Source: Kribbella rubisoli
GTDB lineage: Bacteria > Actinomycetota > Actinomycetes > Propionibacteriales > Kribbellaceae
NCBI RefSeq assembly: GCF_004217145.1
Contig: NZ_SHKR01000017.1
Location: forward strand, 310,001 to 374,000
Direction of reading: 5' to 3'
DNA: 64,000 nucleotides
The notes beneath the pieces are model-generated. The model saw only the letters and a program-made list of their open reading frames with translations, was not told the DNA's origin and did not search any database. This document shows positions 40,737 to 47,920 of the stretch, piece after piece. The position numbers and the translations under genes are program-made. Each line of letters starts with the position of its first letter. Position 1 is the stretch's first letter.

Positions 40737-41395
40737 CCAAGCAGCAGCCCCCGGTTGACGGGTACTGCGAGCAGTGCGGCTTCAACTACGACACCGGTGA
40801 CCTGCAGGGCACTGTGACCCTGCTGATCCGGCAGTCGGCGGACTGCAGCATGGCGCTGACGAAAGCCGCGGCTGGTCCGGACGCGAGTGTTGTGCGCCTG
40901 CGGCCGGAGCCGGAGGTGTGGTCGGCGATCGAGTACGCGTGCCACGTGCGCGACGTACTCGAGGTGCAGCGGCTGCGGATCGCGCAGTGCCTGGCGGAGG
41001 ACCGGCCGGTCTACGCGCCGATGGACCGGACCGGTCGGGTGAAGCAGGAGAAGTACGAGAACCAGGACCCGATGGAGGTGGCGGCCGCGCTGGTCCGGAA
41101 CGCCAAGGACTTCGGTGCGGCTGCGCGAGTACTGCGGCCGCAGGAGCTCGGGAAGCTGGGGCTGTACAACTACCCGGTGCGGGCGCCGCGCACGCTGGGC
41201 TGGATCATCCGGCACACCGCGCACGAGATCCAGCACCACCGGCACGACATCGTCGAGATCCTGGCGAAGGTGGAGCCGCCGATCGTCCCCAAGCCGAAGG
41301 TCGATGAGGTCGATGAGGTCGCAGCGGTCGACGCAGCGGCCATCGAAGAAGGGGCCGTCGAAGAAGGGGCCGTCGTCGAAGAGGCAGTGGACTAG
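40733..41395 (+). CDS. DinB-superfamily protein with acidic C-terminal tail
   Basis: A 220-residue four-helix-bundle protein of the DinB/mycothiol-dependent enzyme superfamily. WSAIEYACHVRDVLEVQRLRI and IIRHTAHEIQHHRHDIVEIL carry the metal-binding histidines. An N-terminal CEQCGF could bind zinc. The last 35 residues are an imperfect repeat of EEGAV-type acidic units. The TTG start lies in a TTGA overlap with thiD after GGGAGAAG. The reaction is unknown; the superfamily includes thiol transferases and hydrolases. Confidence 0.85.
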   Translation: MTKQQPPVDGYCEQCGFNYDTGDLQGTVTLLIRQSADCSMALTKAAAGPDASVVRLRPEPEVWSAIEYACHVRDVLEVQRLRIAQCLAEDRPVYAPMDRTGRVKQEKYENQDPMEVAAALVRNAKDFGAAARVLRPQELGKLGLYNYPVRAPRTLGWIIRHTAHEIQHHRHDIVEILAKVEPPIVPKPKVDEVDEVAAVDAAAIEEGAVEEGAVVEEAVD

Positions 41396-42546
41396 CGCTG
41401 CGCCACCCACGCGGCGATCGCGGGCTCGGTGGTGAGCTGGTCGAGCGCCAGCGCGGCCGCGCCACGCAGCGGACCGTCGGGCAGCGTCGCAGGCAGCACG
41501 GGCGGGGGAGACCCGCGGTGGAACGTCATCAGCCCACCCTCGTAGGCCTCCTTGAACGTGCGCTCAGCAGCCGCCCGCAGGGGGATGGCCAGCCCTCCGA
41601 TGGTGATCACATCCGGGTCGTGGGCGTTGACCAGACCCGCGATGCCGCTGCCCAGCGCTGACACCACTTTGGTGACTGCAGCGCGCGCACTCCGGTCCGT
41701 ACGCCGCAGTACTTCCTCGGTGTAGGCATAGGGGTCGTCCGGCCGCCCCTGCTTCAGGTGCCGCGCCAGCGCTCGACCGTCGATCTCCAGGTCCCAGCAC
41801 CCGCGAGCACCGCACGGACACGCCCGGGATCGGTCCCCGAACGGCACGTGCCCGTACTCACCGCCAGCACCAGACGCGCCCTGCGCCGGCACGCCGTCGA
41901 TCAGCAGCGTCCCACCGATGCCCACCTCGATGATCAGATGCAGCGCCGTACCAGCTCCCGCTGCAGCGCCCGTACGTGCCTCGGCCACCCCACTCAGAGT
42001 CGCGTCGTTGCCGGCCAGCAGGGGCAGCCCGGTGCCCTCGGTGATCGTCTCCAGATCCAGCTCGGCCCACTCGAGCGTCGGCGCCTGCATCAGGTGGTTG
42101 TCGCGGATGGTTCCTGGTACGGCGAGGCTCACCATCCGCAGCCGGTCGCCGTACTGCTGCCGCGCCTGCTCCACCTGGCGCCGCAGGTTGTTCAGCACGA
42201 CCTGCGGACGCCTACTGCGGTGACGCCGGTACTCCGGATCCTGCAGCGACCCGTCGAGCGTCACGATCGCACTCCGCCAATTGCTCTGCCGCAGGTCGAG
42301 CGCCAGCACCACAGGTCCTTCTGGATGCGCCCGCAGCAGCGTTGTCGGCCGACCGCGCCCCTGACTAGGCGCCGGTACTTCGGTCACCAGGTGCACGTCG
42401 CGTAGCCGAGCCGTCACCTCTGTCGCCGAACCCGTGCTCAATCGCAGCGTCCGCGCGACCGCGGCCCGGGTGATCCCGGGCTGACGGGTGAGTTGGGTCA
42501 GGACGTCCGAAGCCATCTGCCACTGTCCCCGGCGCACAGGATTCAT
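41392..42546 (-). CDS. ROK-family transcriptional regulator
   Basis: A 384-residue protein with an N-terminal winged helix (TRAAVARTLRLSTGSATEVTARL) and a C-terminal ROK domain. NDATLSGVAEART is the sugar-site segment, GEYGHVPFG and CPCGARGCWDLE form the zinc-binding region. The phosphate loop VLALDLRQSNWRSAIVT is degenerate, so it is probably not a kinase. It is divergent from the HAD/MFS operon (42615-44476), the likely target. Confidence 0.88.
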   Translation of the reverse strand: MNPVRRGQWQMASDVLTQLTRQPGITRAAVARTLRLSTGSATEVTARLRDVHLVTEVPAPSQGRGRPTTLLRAHPEGPVVLALDLRQSNWRSAIVTLDGSLQDPEYRRHRSRRPQVVLNNLRRQVEQARQQYGDRLRMVSLAVPGTIRDNHLMQAPTLEWAELDLETITEGTGLPLLAGNDATLSGVAEARTGAAAGAGTALHLIIEVGIGGTLLIDGVPAQGASGAGGEYGHVPFGDRSRACPCGARGCWDLEIDGRALARHLKQGRPDDPYAYTEEVLRRTDRSARAAVTKVVSALGSGIAGLVNAHDPDVITIGGLAIPLRAAAERTFKEAYEGGLMTFHRGSPPPVLPATLPDGPLRGAAALALDQLTTEPAIAAWVAQR

Positions 42547-42581
42547 AGCTGCCTTTCGTTCTGTCCCCGGATCAGTTTATG

Positions 42582-42594
42582 CTCGTGGGACGAG
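42582..42594. promoter_or_regulatory. Inverted repeat between ROK gene and HAD operon
   Basis: CTCGT-GGG-ACGAG lies midway in the 68-bp divergent gap, flanked by TTTAT and TTTAA. It is a candidate operator for the ROK protein. Confidence 0.45.
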
Positions 42595-42614
42595 TTTAAT
42601 GGGGAGGAAAGGTC

Positions 42615-43235
42615 ATGGAGATCCGGGACATTCGCGCCGTCCTGTTCGACATGGACGGCACCTTGGTCGATTCCGATGCGGTCGTCGACCGGAGCTGGAG
42701 CCAATGGGCGACGGAGTACGGCGTATCGGTCGCCGATGTGCTCGCGATCGCGCACGGCAGCCCCGCCGAGGCGACCATCTCACGCATGCGGCCTGATCTC
42801 TCGCCAGCTGAGCGTGCGACCGCGGTCGCGCGGGTGCTGGATATCGAGTGCGACGACGTGTCCGATGTCGTGGCCACGCCGGGCGCGCTCGAGCTGACTG
42901 CCCTACTGGGTCAGATGGGTCTGCCGTGGGCGGTCTACACCAGTGCGTCGACCCGGCTGGCGAAGGTCCGGCTGGGCGCGGTCGGGATCTCGCCGTCGAT
43001 CCTCGTGACGCTCGACGACGTCAAGCGTGGCAAGCCGGATCCCGAGGGATATCTGCGGGCTGCAGAGCTACTCGGCGTGCCGGCTGTGCAGTGCTTGGTC
43101 GTCGAGGACACCGTGGTCGGCCTGACGGCGGGGCGGGCTTCTGGCGCGCTGACCGCTGGGCTGAAGGGCATTGCCGCTGACATCGAGCTGGCGGACCTGC
43201 ACCAGCTCAGCAGGCTGTTCAAAGGCTCGGAATGA
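42615..43235 (+). CDS. HAD-superfamily phosphatase (sugar-phosphatase/beta-phosphoglucomutase-like)
   Basis: A 206-residue HAD subfamily IA enzyme. Motif I is VLFDMDGTLVDSD, motif II is the serine in WAVYTSAST, motif III includes the lysine in VKRGKPDPEGYL, and motif IV is CLVVEDTVVG. The alpha-helical cap lies between motifs I and II. It probably dephosphorylates a sugar phosphate linked to the downstream transporter. Start ATG 42615 follows GGGGAGG; the stop overlaps the MFS start (ATGA). Confidence 0.92.
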   Translation: MEIRDIRAVLFDMDGTLVDSDAVVDRSWSQWATEYGVSVADVLAIAHGSPAEATISRMRPDLSPAERATAVARVLDIECDDVSDVVATPGALELTALLGQMGLPWAVYTSASTRLAKVRLGAVGISPSILVTLDDVKRGKPDPEGYLRAAELLGVPAVQCLVVEDTVVGLTAGRASGALTAGLKGIAADIELADLHQLSRLFKGSE

Positions 43236-44476
43236 CTGCGGGCACGGAGGCGCGTGCGGAATCCGGGACTCGCGGCGAAGAGGTCCGGATCGGCATCGCG
43301 CTGTCCGCGATGGGATTCGTACTGGCCGGTCTCGGCGCGTGCGTCGCCATCCTTGCCCGCGACCTCGACGAGCCGCCGGCCCGGCTGGCGCTGTTGTCGT
43401 CGGGTTTCGCGGTCGGGCTGGTGGTTGTCGCGCTGATCGGACCGCGGTTGCTGCGGTCGTGGTCGATCCCGACGGCCATGGCGTTCGGCTCAGTTGTCTG
43501 CGCGTTCGGTGCGGTGCTGATCGCCGTCGCCCCGGCGTACGCCGTCGTCATCGCAGGCACGCTGTGCGTCGGACTGGGCGGGGCGATGCTCACACTGGTC
43601 GCACCGCTCATGCTCAACGGACCAACAGCCGCAGTCCGACTCAGCCGCGTCAACGCGGTCGCCAGCGGGACAGGCATCCTCGCACCACTCGCCATCGGCG
43701 CCATCGACGGCCTCGGTCCCAGCGGCCGCCTAGCCATGCTCGCCGCGGCGCCGCCCCTACTCCTCCTCGCCTTTCTCACCCGCCGCTCGAACCCGGTTGG
43801 GCCCGCCGTCGGCCGACACGCGGACCGGCCGTTTCGACAGGTCGATGGGCGCGTGGAGCAGCCGGTGGCGGTGTTGATTGATTCTGCGCCGGCGGTGGGG
43901 CTGGGGCGGAAGTGGCGGGGGCGCGTGGGGCGGCAGGTTGTCATGGATGTGGGGATCGGGTGGCTGCGGGTCGTGCTGTCGGTCTCGGTCGAGTTCTGTT
44001 TCGTGGTGTGGGCGGTGGCGCGGCTGGTGGCCACCGGGTTGCCAACGGCAACTGCTGCCTTGCTCGGGAGTGCATTCCCGATCGGGATGGCGGCAGGGCG
44101 AGCGATCGGCCCGATCCGCTGGCGTGGTTGGTCACCCGTGCTCCCCTCCGGCGCATTCGCCGCCTGCGGCACCTTGATGGTGAGCCTGTTCGACAGCCCG
44201 GCGATCGTCGCACTCGGTCTGGTCGTGGCCGGTCTCGGCGTCGCCCCGCTCTATCCGGTCACCCTCGCCGCCCTGGTCGCGACGCCCGGCCTCAGCTCGG
44301 CCCGCCTGTCCGCCGTGGGCGCGCTAGCCTCCGGTACGGCGATCCTGCTCGCGCCGGCGATCCTCGCCGTACTGGCGCGAGTCGTCGATCTGCGTACGGC
44401 GTACCTGGTGACGCTTCCGCTGATCGCCATGCTTTTTCTGCTCAGCCGTCGATCCGGCCGGACCTCGTTCGTGTAG
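43232..44476 (+). CDS. MFS transporter
   Basis: A 414-residue transporter with about 12 helices in two halves joined by a basic loop (residues about 190-240) that is unusually rich in Arg/Val/Gly. GLGACVAILARDLDEPPARLALL at the start and APLYPVTLAALVATPGLSSARL in the second half fit the family. It is coupled by ATGA to the HAD gene and under likely ROK control. The substrate is unknown. Confidence 0.85.
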   Translation: MTAGTEARAESGTRGEEVRIGIALSAMGFVLAGLGACVAILARDLDEPPARLALLSSGFAVGLVVVALIGPRLLRSWSIPTAMAFGSVVCAFGAVLIAVAPAYAVVIAGTLCVGLGGAMLTLVAPLMLNGPTAAVRLSRVNAVASGTGILAPLAIGAIDGLGPSGRLAMLAAAPPLLLLAFLTRRSNPVGPAVGRHADRPFRQVDGRVEQPVAVLIDSAPAVGLGRKWRGRVGRQVVMDVGIGWLRVVLSVSVEFCFVVWAVARLVATGLPTATAALLGSAFPIGMAAGRAIGPIRWRGWSPVLPSGAFAACGTLMVSLFDSPAIVALGLVVAGLGVAPLYPVTLAALVATPGLSSARLSAVGALASGTAILLAPAILAVLARVVDLRTAYLVTLPLIAMLFLLSRRSGRTSFV

Positions 44477-44513
44477 GGGGTGAAACGACCCGATCGACGA
44501 ATGAGGTGACGTG

Positions 44514-45347
44514 ATGTCCGAACCGAAGATTCTGCTGGACGGCCTCGGGATGCCCGAGTCGGCCCGGTGGCACGAGGGGCGGCTGTGGTTCTGCAACTGG
44601 ATCGAGCAACAGGTGGCCGCGGTCGACGCCGACGGCAAGACGGAGTACTTCCCGGTGCCGGTAGAACAGCTCATGGGCTGGTCGATCGACTGGCTGGCCG
44701 ACGGCCGGATGCTGACCACCGGCGAGAAGCTTCGGCGATACGAGCCCGACGGATCGATCACCGTTCTGGCCGAGCAGAAGGCCAACGAGCTCGTGCTGGA
44801 TGCGCACGACAACATCTATCTCAATGGCGCGGACTTCAACTTCGCCGGCGGCGAGGCGCCGAAACCCGGCTACATCAAGCTGGTGACGCCTGACGGTCAG
44901 GTCCGCCAGGTCGCGGACGAGATCCAGTTCCCGAACGGGATGGTGCTCACGCCCGACGGCCGGACCCTGGTGATCTCGGAGTCGTTCGCCGGCCGCCTGA
45001 CCGCGTTCGACGTCGAGCCCGACGGCGGGCTGTCGAACCGCCGCGTGTTCGCCGACAACCTCGGCCCGGACGGCATCTGCCTCGACGCCGAGGGCGCGAT
45101 CTGGGTACAGACCGGCGGCAACGCGGTCGTCCGTGTCCTCGATGGCGGCGAGATTCTGCAGCACATCGACCTCCCGGAGTACCGCGCGCCGTTCGCGCTG
45201 ACCCTGGCCGACTTCAACGGTCCGACCCTCTGCATCCTTACCTCGGAGTGGCGGGCGGACGACAGCATCACCGACAACCTCGACCGGCTCAAGAACGGAC
45301 CTCGGACAGGTCAGATCTTCACGGTCCCCGTCAGCGTCGGCCGGTAA
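44514..45347 (+). CDS. SMP-30/gluconolactonase family protein
   Basis: A 277-residue six-bladed beta-propeller. Metal-site residues are recognisable: Glu in LGMPESARWHEG, Asn in FPNGMVLTPDGRTL, and Asp in LGPDGICLDAEGAIW. Relatives open sugar lactones such as gluconolactone or 6-phosphogluconolactone analogues. ATG 44514 follows GAGGTGA; a GTG directly before it is possible. It may belong to the HAD/MFS sugar operon 37 bp upstream. Confidence 0.9.
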   Translation: MSEPKILLDGLGMPESARWHEGRLWFCNWIEQQVAAVDADGKTEYFPVPVEQLMGWSIDWLADGRMLTTGEKLRRYEPDGSITVLAEQKANELVLDAHDNIYLNGADFNFAGGEAPKPGYIKLVTPDGQVRQVADEIQFPNGMVLTPDGRTLVISESFAGRLTAFDVEPDGGLSNRRVFADNLGPDGICLDAEGAIWVQTGGNAVVRVLDGGEILQHIDLPEYRAPFALTLADFNGPTLCILTSEWRADDSITDNLDRLKNGPRTGQIFTVPVSVGR

Positions 45348-45473
45348 GATCCCCTGCATGGAGTGCTTCGCCGCCGGGCGTATTCGGCGCTGACACCGGC
45401 CCGCCGCTGCCGCACGCGTGGCGCGCCGGTGACGCCTGCCCGGATTTCACCTTCGTTGTGAGAGGCACACTCC

Positions 45474-45956
45474 ATGCAGATTCGTTCGTACGTCGACGCT
45501 GACCTGGCCCGGCTCATCGACCTGACCATCGACACCTTCGGGCCGTTCTTCGAAGATTCGTTCCGGCCACTGGTCGGCGAGACCATCTTCACGCGCCAGC
45601 ACGGTGACTGGCGGGGCGACTACCACCAGGAGGTCGCTGGGTTGCACGACCCGGCGCAGCACAAGTACGTCGCGATCGCCGAAGAGAACGGCGTACTCCT
45701 CGGGTACGTCGCCTGGAACGTCGAACCGGCTCGCTCGAAAGGTACGGTCGCGCTGCTGGCGGTCTCAGCGGCGTACCGGCGGTCGAATGCCGGGACCGCG
45801 TTGTGCGAGCACGCTTTCGAGGCGATGCGCGCCGCGCACGCGGAGTACGTCGAGATCGGCACCGGCGGCGACGACTTCCACGCGCCCGCCCGTGCGTTCT
45901 ACGAGAGCCTCGGCTGCGTGAAACTCCCGCTCGCGGTGTACTTCCGCGAGCTCTAG
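45474..45956 (+). CDS. GNAT-family N-acetyltransferase
   Basis: A 160-residue acetyltransferase. MQIRSYVDADLARLIDLTID is a typical N-terminus; VALLAVSAAYRRSNAGTALCEHAFEAM is the acetyl-CoA binding loop (motif A), with RRSNAG in place of the more common RxxGxG/A. The C-terminus has ARAFYESLGCV. The substrate is unknown. A long perfect hairpin follows 38 bp after the stop. Confidence 0.87.
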   Translation: MQIRSYVDADLARLIDLTIDTFGPFFEDSFRPLVGETIFTRQHGDWRGDYHQEVAGLHDPAQHKYVAIAEENGVLLGYVAWNVEPARSKGTVALLAVSAAYRRSNAGTALCEHAFEAMRAAHAEYVEIGTGGDDFHAPARAFYESLGCVKLPLAVYFREL

Positions 45957-45994
45957 ACCCGCCTGTCGATGAAGCGCTTGAGCTAGCGCTGCCG

Positions 45995-46039
45995 ATCATG
46001 CTCCGGCCCGTGGACGAACATCCTGGGCCGGAGCATGAT
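45995..46039 (+). terminator. Perfect 15-bp hairpin after the acetyltransferase gene
   Basis: ATCATGCTCCGGCCC (45995-46009) pairs with GGGCCGGAGCATGAT (46025-46039) around a 15-base loop. It probably separates the acetyltransferase gene from the CHAP operon. The lower-GC ends are unusual for a terminator here. Confidence 0.6.
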
Positions 46040-46083
46040 GAACAGATCAAGGCTGGGGGCTTCGAACGTCTTGAGGGGGAGCT

Positions 46084-46302
46084 GTGACGATGGACGACGC
46101 GCGGTCCAACGGAGGACCATATCCGGACGACCCGGACGAGATGTCTCAAGAAGAGCAGGCCCGATTGCTCACCGAGCCGAGTTTCGATCACCGGCTCGAC
46201 GACGAAACCGAACTGCTGGAAGAGGAGTTCGGCCCACCCGAGCGCGGCGGGTTCGGCCGCCCGCCGGCCACTCCGGAGTACAGCGGGAGCACGGGCTCAT
46301 GA
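46084..46302 (+). CDS. Small acidic protein upstream of the CHAP hydrolase
   Basis: A 72-residue protein, strongly acidic in the middle (RLDDETELLEEEFG) with a Pro/Gly/Ser-rich end. I do not recognise it; it looks disordered. The GTG start follows GGGGGAG, and the stop overlaps the next ATG by 4 bp, so it is tightly coupled to the CHAP gene. A partner, chaperone or inhibitor role is possible but unproven. Confidence 0.6.
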   Translation: MTMDDARSNGGPYPDDPDEMSQEEQARLLTEPSFDHRLDDETELLEEEFGPPERGGFGRPPATPEYSGSTGS

Positions 46303-47042
46303 GCGGCGTCGAGGACATGGTCCATCAGGCCGAACTCGACCTCGGCCTCGGCGAGCCGAACAAGATCCAGAAGTGGTACCGCGATCAGAACGGCTCCGCC
46401 TTCAGCGGCAACTTCCCGTGGTGCGATGCCTCGATCAGCTACTGGGCATGGCATTCCGGCAACCAGAACGCGGTGACGTACGGCGGGTACTTCGCCCTGA
46501 CCACGGCCCACGCCCACGCGTTCAAGAACCACAGCCAATGGCACAAGGACGTCGCCGGCATCCAGCGCGGCGACATCGTGTTCTTCGACTGGGGCGGCAC
46601 CGACGTCAAGTCGAAGATCGACCACGTCGGCCTCGTCACGGGTGTCAGCGGCTCGAACATCTACACCATCGAAGGCAACTTCGACGACAAGTGTGACCGC
46701 CACACCCGCCGGTCGGACGTGATCGCCGGGTACGGGCGCCCGTCGTACGTCCACTCGACCGAACCACGCACCGGCTTCGTCACGTTCCCGGGCAATTCCT
46801 TCTTCGTGATGGGCCGCAAGAGCCCGATCATCGCGGCAATGCACGCGCGACTGATCGCGGTCGGCTGCAACAAGTACGAAACCCAAACGAACAAGGACAC
46901 CTGGGGCACCGGCGACCTCAAGTCCTACTCGGCCTGGCAACAAAAACTAGGCTTCCACGGCTCAGTCTCCCAACCCGGCAGCGACGCCGACGGAATCCCC
47001 GGCCAACAAACCTGGGACAAACTGAAGGTCCCGCGCACCTGA
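46299..47042 (+). CDS. CHAP-domain amidase/endopeptidase with C-terminal wall-binding-like region, no signal peptide
   Basis: A 247-residue putative peptidoglycan hydrolase. The catalytic cysteine is in NFPWCDASISYWAWH (about residue 46) and the histidine in KIDHVGLVTGV (about 110), with YTIEGNFDD completing the CHAP core. The last 90 residues contain SYSAWQQKLGF and DADGIPGQQTWDKLKV, resembling a PG_binding_1 repeat (DGIxGxxTW). No signal sequence is present, as in phage endolysins. The ATGA overlap ties it to the small acidic gene. It may be exported by another route, act on lysis, or be a phage remnant. Confidence 0.82.
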   Translation: MSGVEDMVHQAELDLGLGEPNKIQKWYRDQNGSAFSGNFPWCDASISYWAWHSGNQNAVTYGGYFALTTAHAHAFKNHSQWHKDVAGIQRGDIVFFDWGGTDVKSKIDHVGLVTGVSGSNIYTIEGNFDDKCDRHTRRSDVIAGYGRPSYVHSTEPRTGFVTFPGNSFFVMGRKSPIIAAMHARLIAVGCNKYETQTNKDTWGTGDLKSYSAWQQKLGFHGSVSQPGSDADGIPGQQTWDKLKVPRT

Positions 47043-47151
47043 CCACGCGTGGCAGGCATGCTTCCCGATCACCCGGGCCGAGGCGCGTCGGGCGGAGAAG
47101 CTCGCCGTGCTGGGTGAGTCGTCGACACATCACGTCTGTCGACGGCTCGCC

Positions 47152-47400
47152 CCGCACGGTCGTACCGCAACGCTCGGCTCGCACTGGTGTCCCGCAACGG
47201 TCGTCCCGCACGGTCGTCCCGCACGGTCGTCCGCAAGGGTCGTCCTGCAACGGTCGGCTCGCACTGGTGTCCCGCACGGTCGTCCGGAAGGGTCGGCTCG
47301 CGCGGTCGGCTGCGAGCGTCGTCCCGCACGTCGGCCGCAAGGGTCGTCCCGCACTGGTGTCCTGCACGGTCGTCCGCAAGGGTCGTCTTGCGCGGTCGGC
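47152..47400. repeat. Degenerate 13-bp minisatellite, about 19 units
   Basis: Units of 12-15 bases cluster around CCGCACGGTCGTC, with variants CGCAAGGGTCGTC and CGCACTGGTGTC recurring in a partly ordered pattern. The unit length is not a multiple of three and varies, so it is not protein-coding. It lies between the CHAP gene and the DUF222-HNH element. Confidence 0.85.
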
Positions 47401-47532
47401 GCAGGCAGGGCGCATGTCGCCTGCATATCGCCCGCCGCGCCAGCGGCTGGGTCCGTATGCAGGACTGGCAGGGTGTGCACTGATGGCACCGCCGAAGGAA
47501 TCGTGCTGCGATGACATCGAGGCGACGGCACC

Positions 47533-47600
47533 GGCCGGGGTTGGCATGAGCAACAGTTGGCCGCCCGGCCGGGGTTGGCATGAGCAACACTTGGCCGCCC
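47533..47600. repeat. 34-bp tandem duplication
   Basis: Two adjacent copies (47533-47566 and 47567-47600) begin GGCCGGGGTTGGCATGAGCA and end TTGGCCGCCC. They differ at a single base (G at 47556, C at 47590), indicating a recent duplication. Confidence 0.9.
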
Positions 47601-47920
47601 GCCCAATCGACGACCTGACCGCGGCGCGATGGTCCTCTCCAGGTTGTCGACGACGGCCGGCGCTCACGGTCGGCGGGCACCGGTCCCCAGTACGTCGAAC
47701 TCGGGGTACCTGTGCCTGGGCACCCGCATTTGCAGAGCGCGTCGATGTGCTCGCCGGCGGGTAGTTTGCGTGGTCGCCATGCCGCCGGGTCGGTGTCAGG
47801 AACTCCGTGGAGATTGTCCCGTCGACTGATACCGGCCGGTTGGCGCCTGCACCACTAGTCGGTCCGGCGGTTGTGTGCACCCGGCCGGAGCGTCGCAGGC
47901 GAGTTGCTGCAGGCAACTAG

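Larger units (their letters stand above)
47043..47920. other. Gene-free repeat-rich gap
   Basis: This 880-bp stretch has no credible gene. It contains a 13-bp minisatellite (47152-47400) and a 34-bp tandem duplication (47533-47600). Codon bias in all six frames is poor apart from the open frames forced by repeats. Parts near 47640-47850 could be the decayed end of an older coding region on the minus strand, but I could not identify it. Confidence 0.6.

Noticed and set aside
45358..45393. Eleven-codon frame before the acetyltransferase gene
   Set aside because: No ribosome site and no pairing structure like that seen before corA.
47152..47400. CRISPR array
   Set aside because: Units are contiguous, short and degenerate, with no unique spacers and no cas genes.
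46918..47916. Minus-strand 332-codon frame across the minisatellite
   Set aside because: It overlaps the CHAP gene by 125 bp and consists of repeat-derived Arg/Thr/Asp sequence with poor codon bias.
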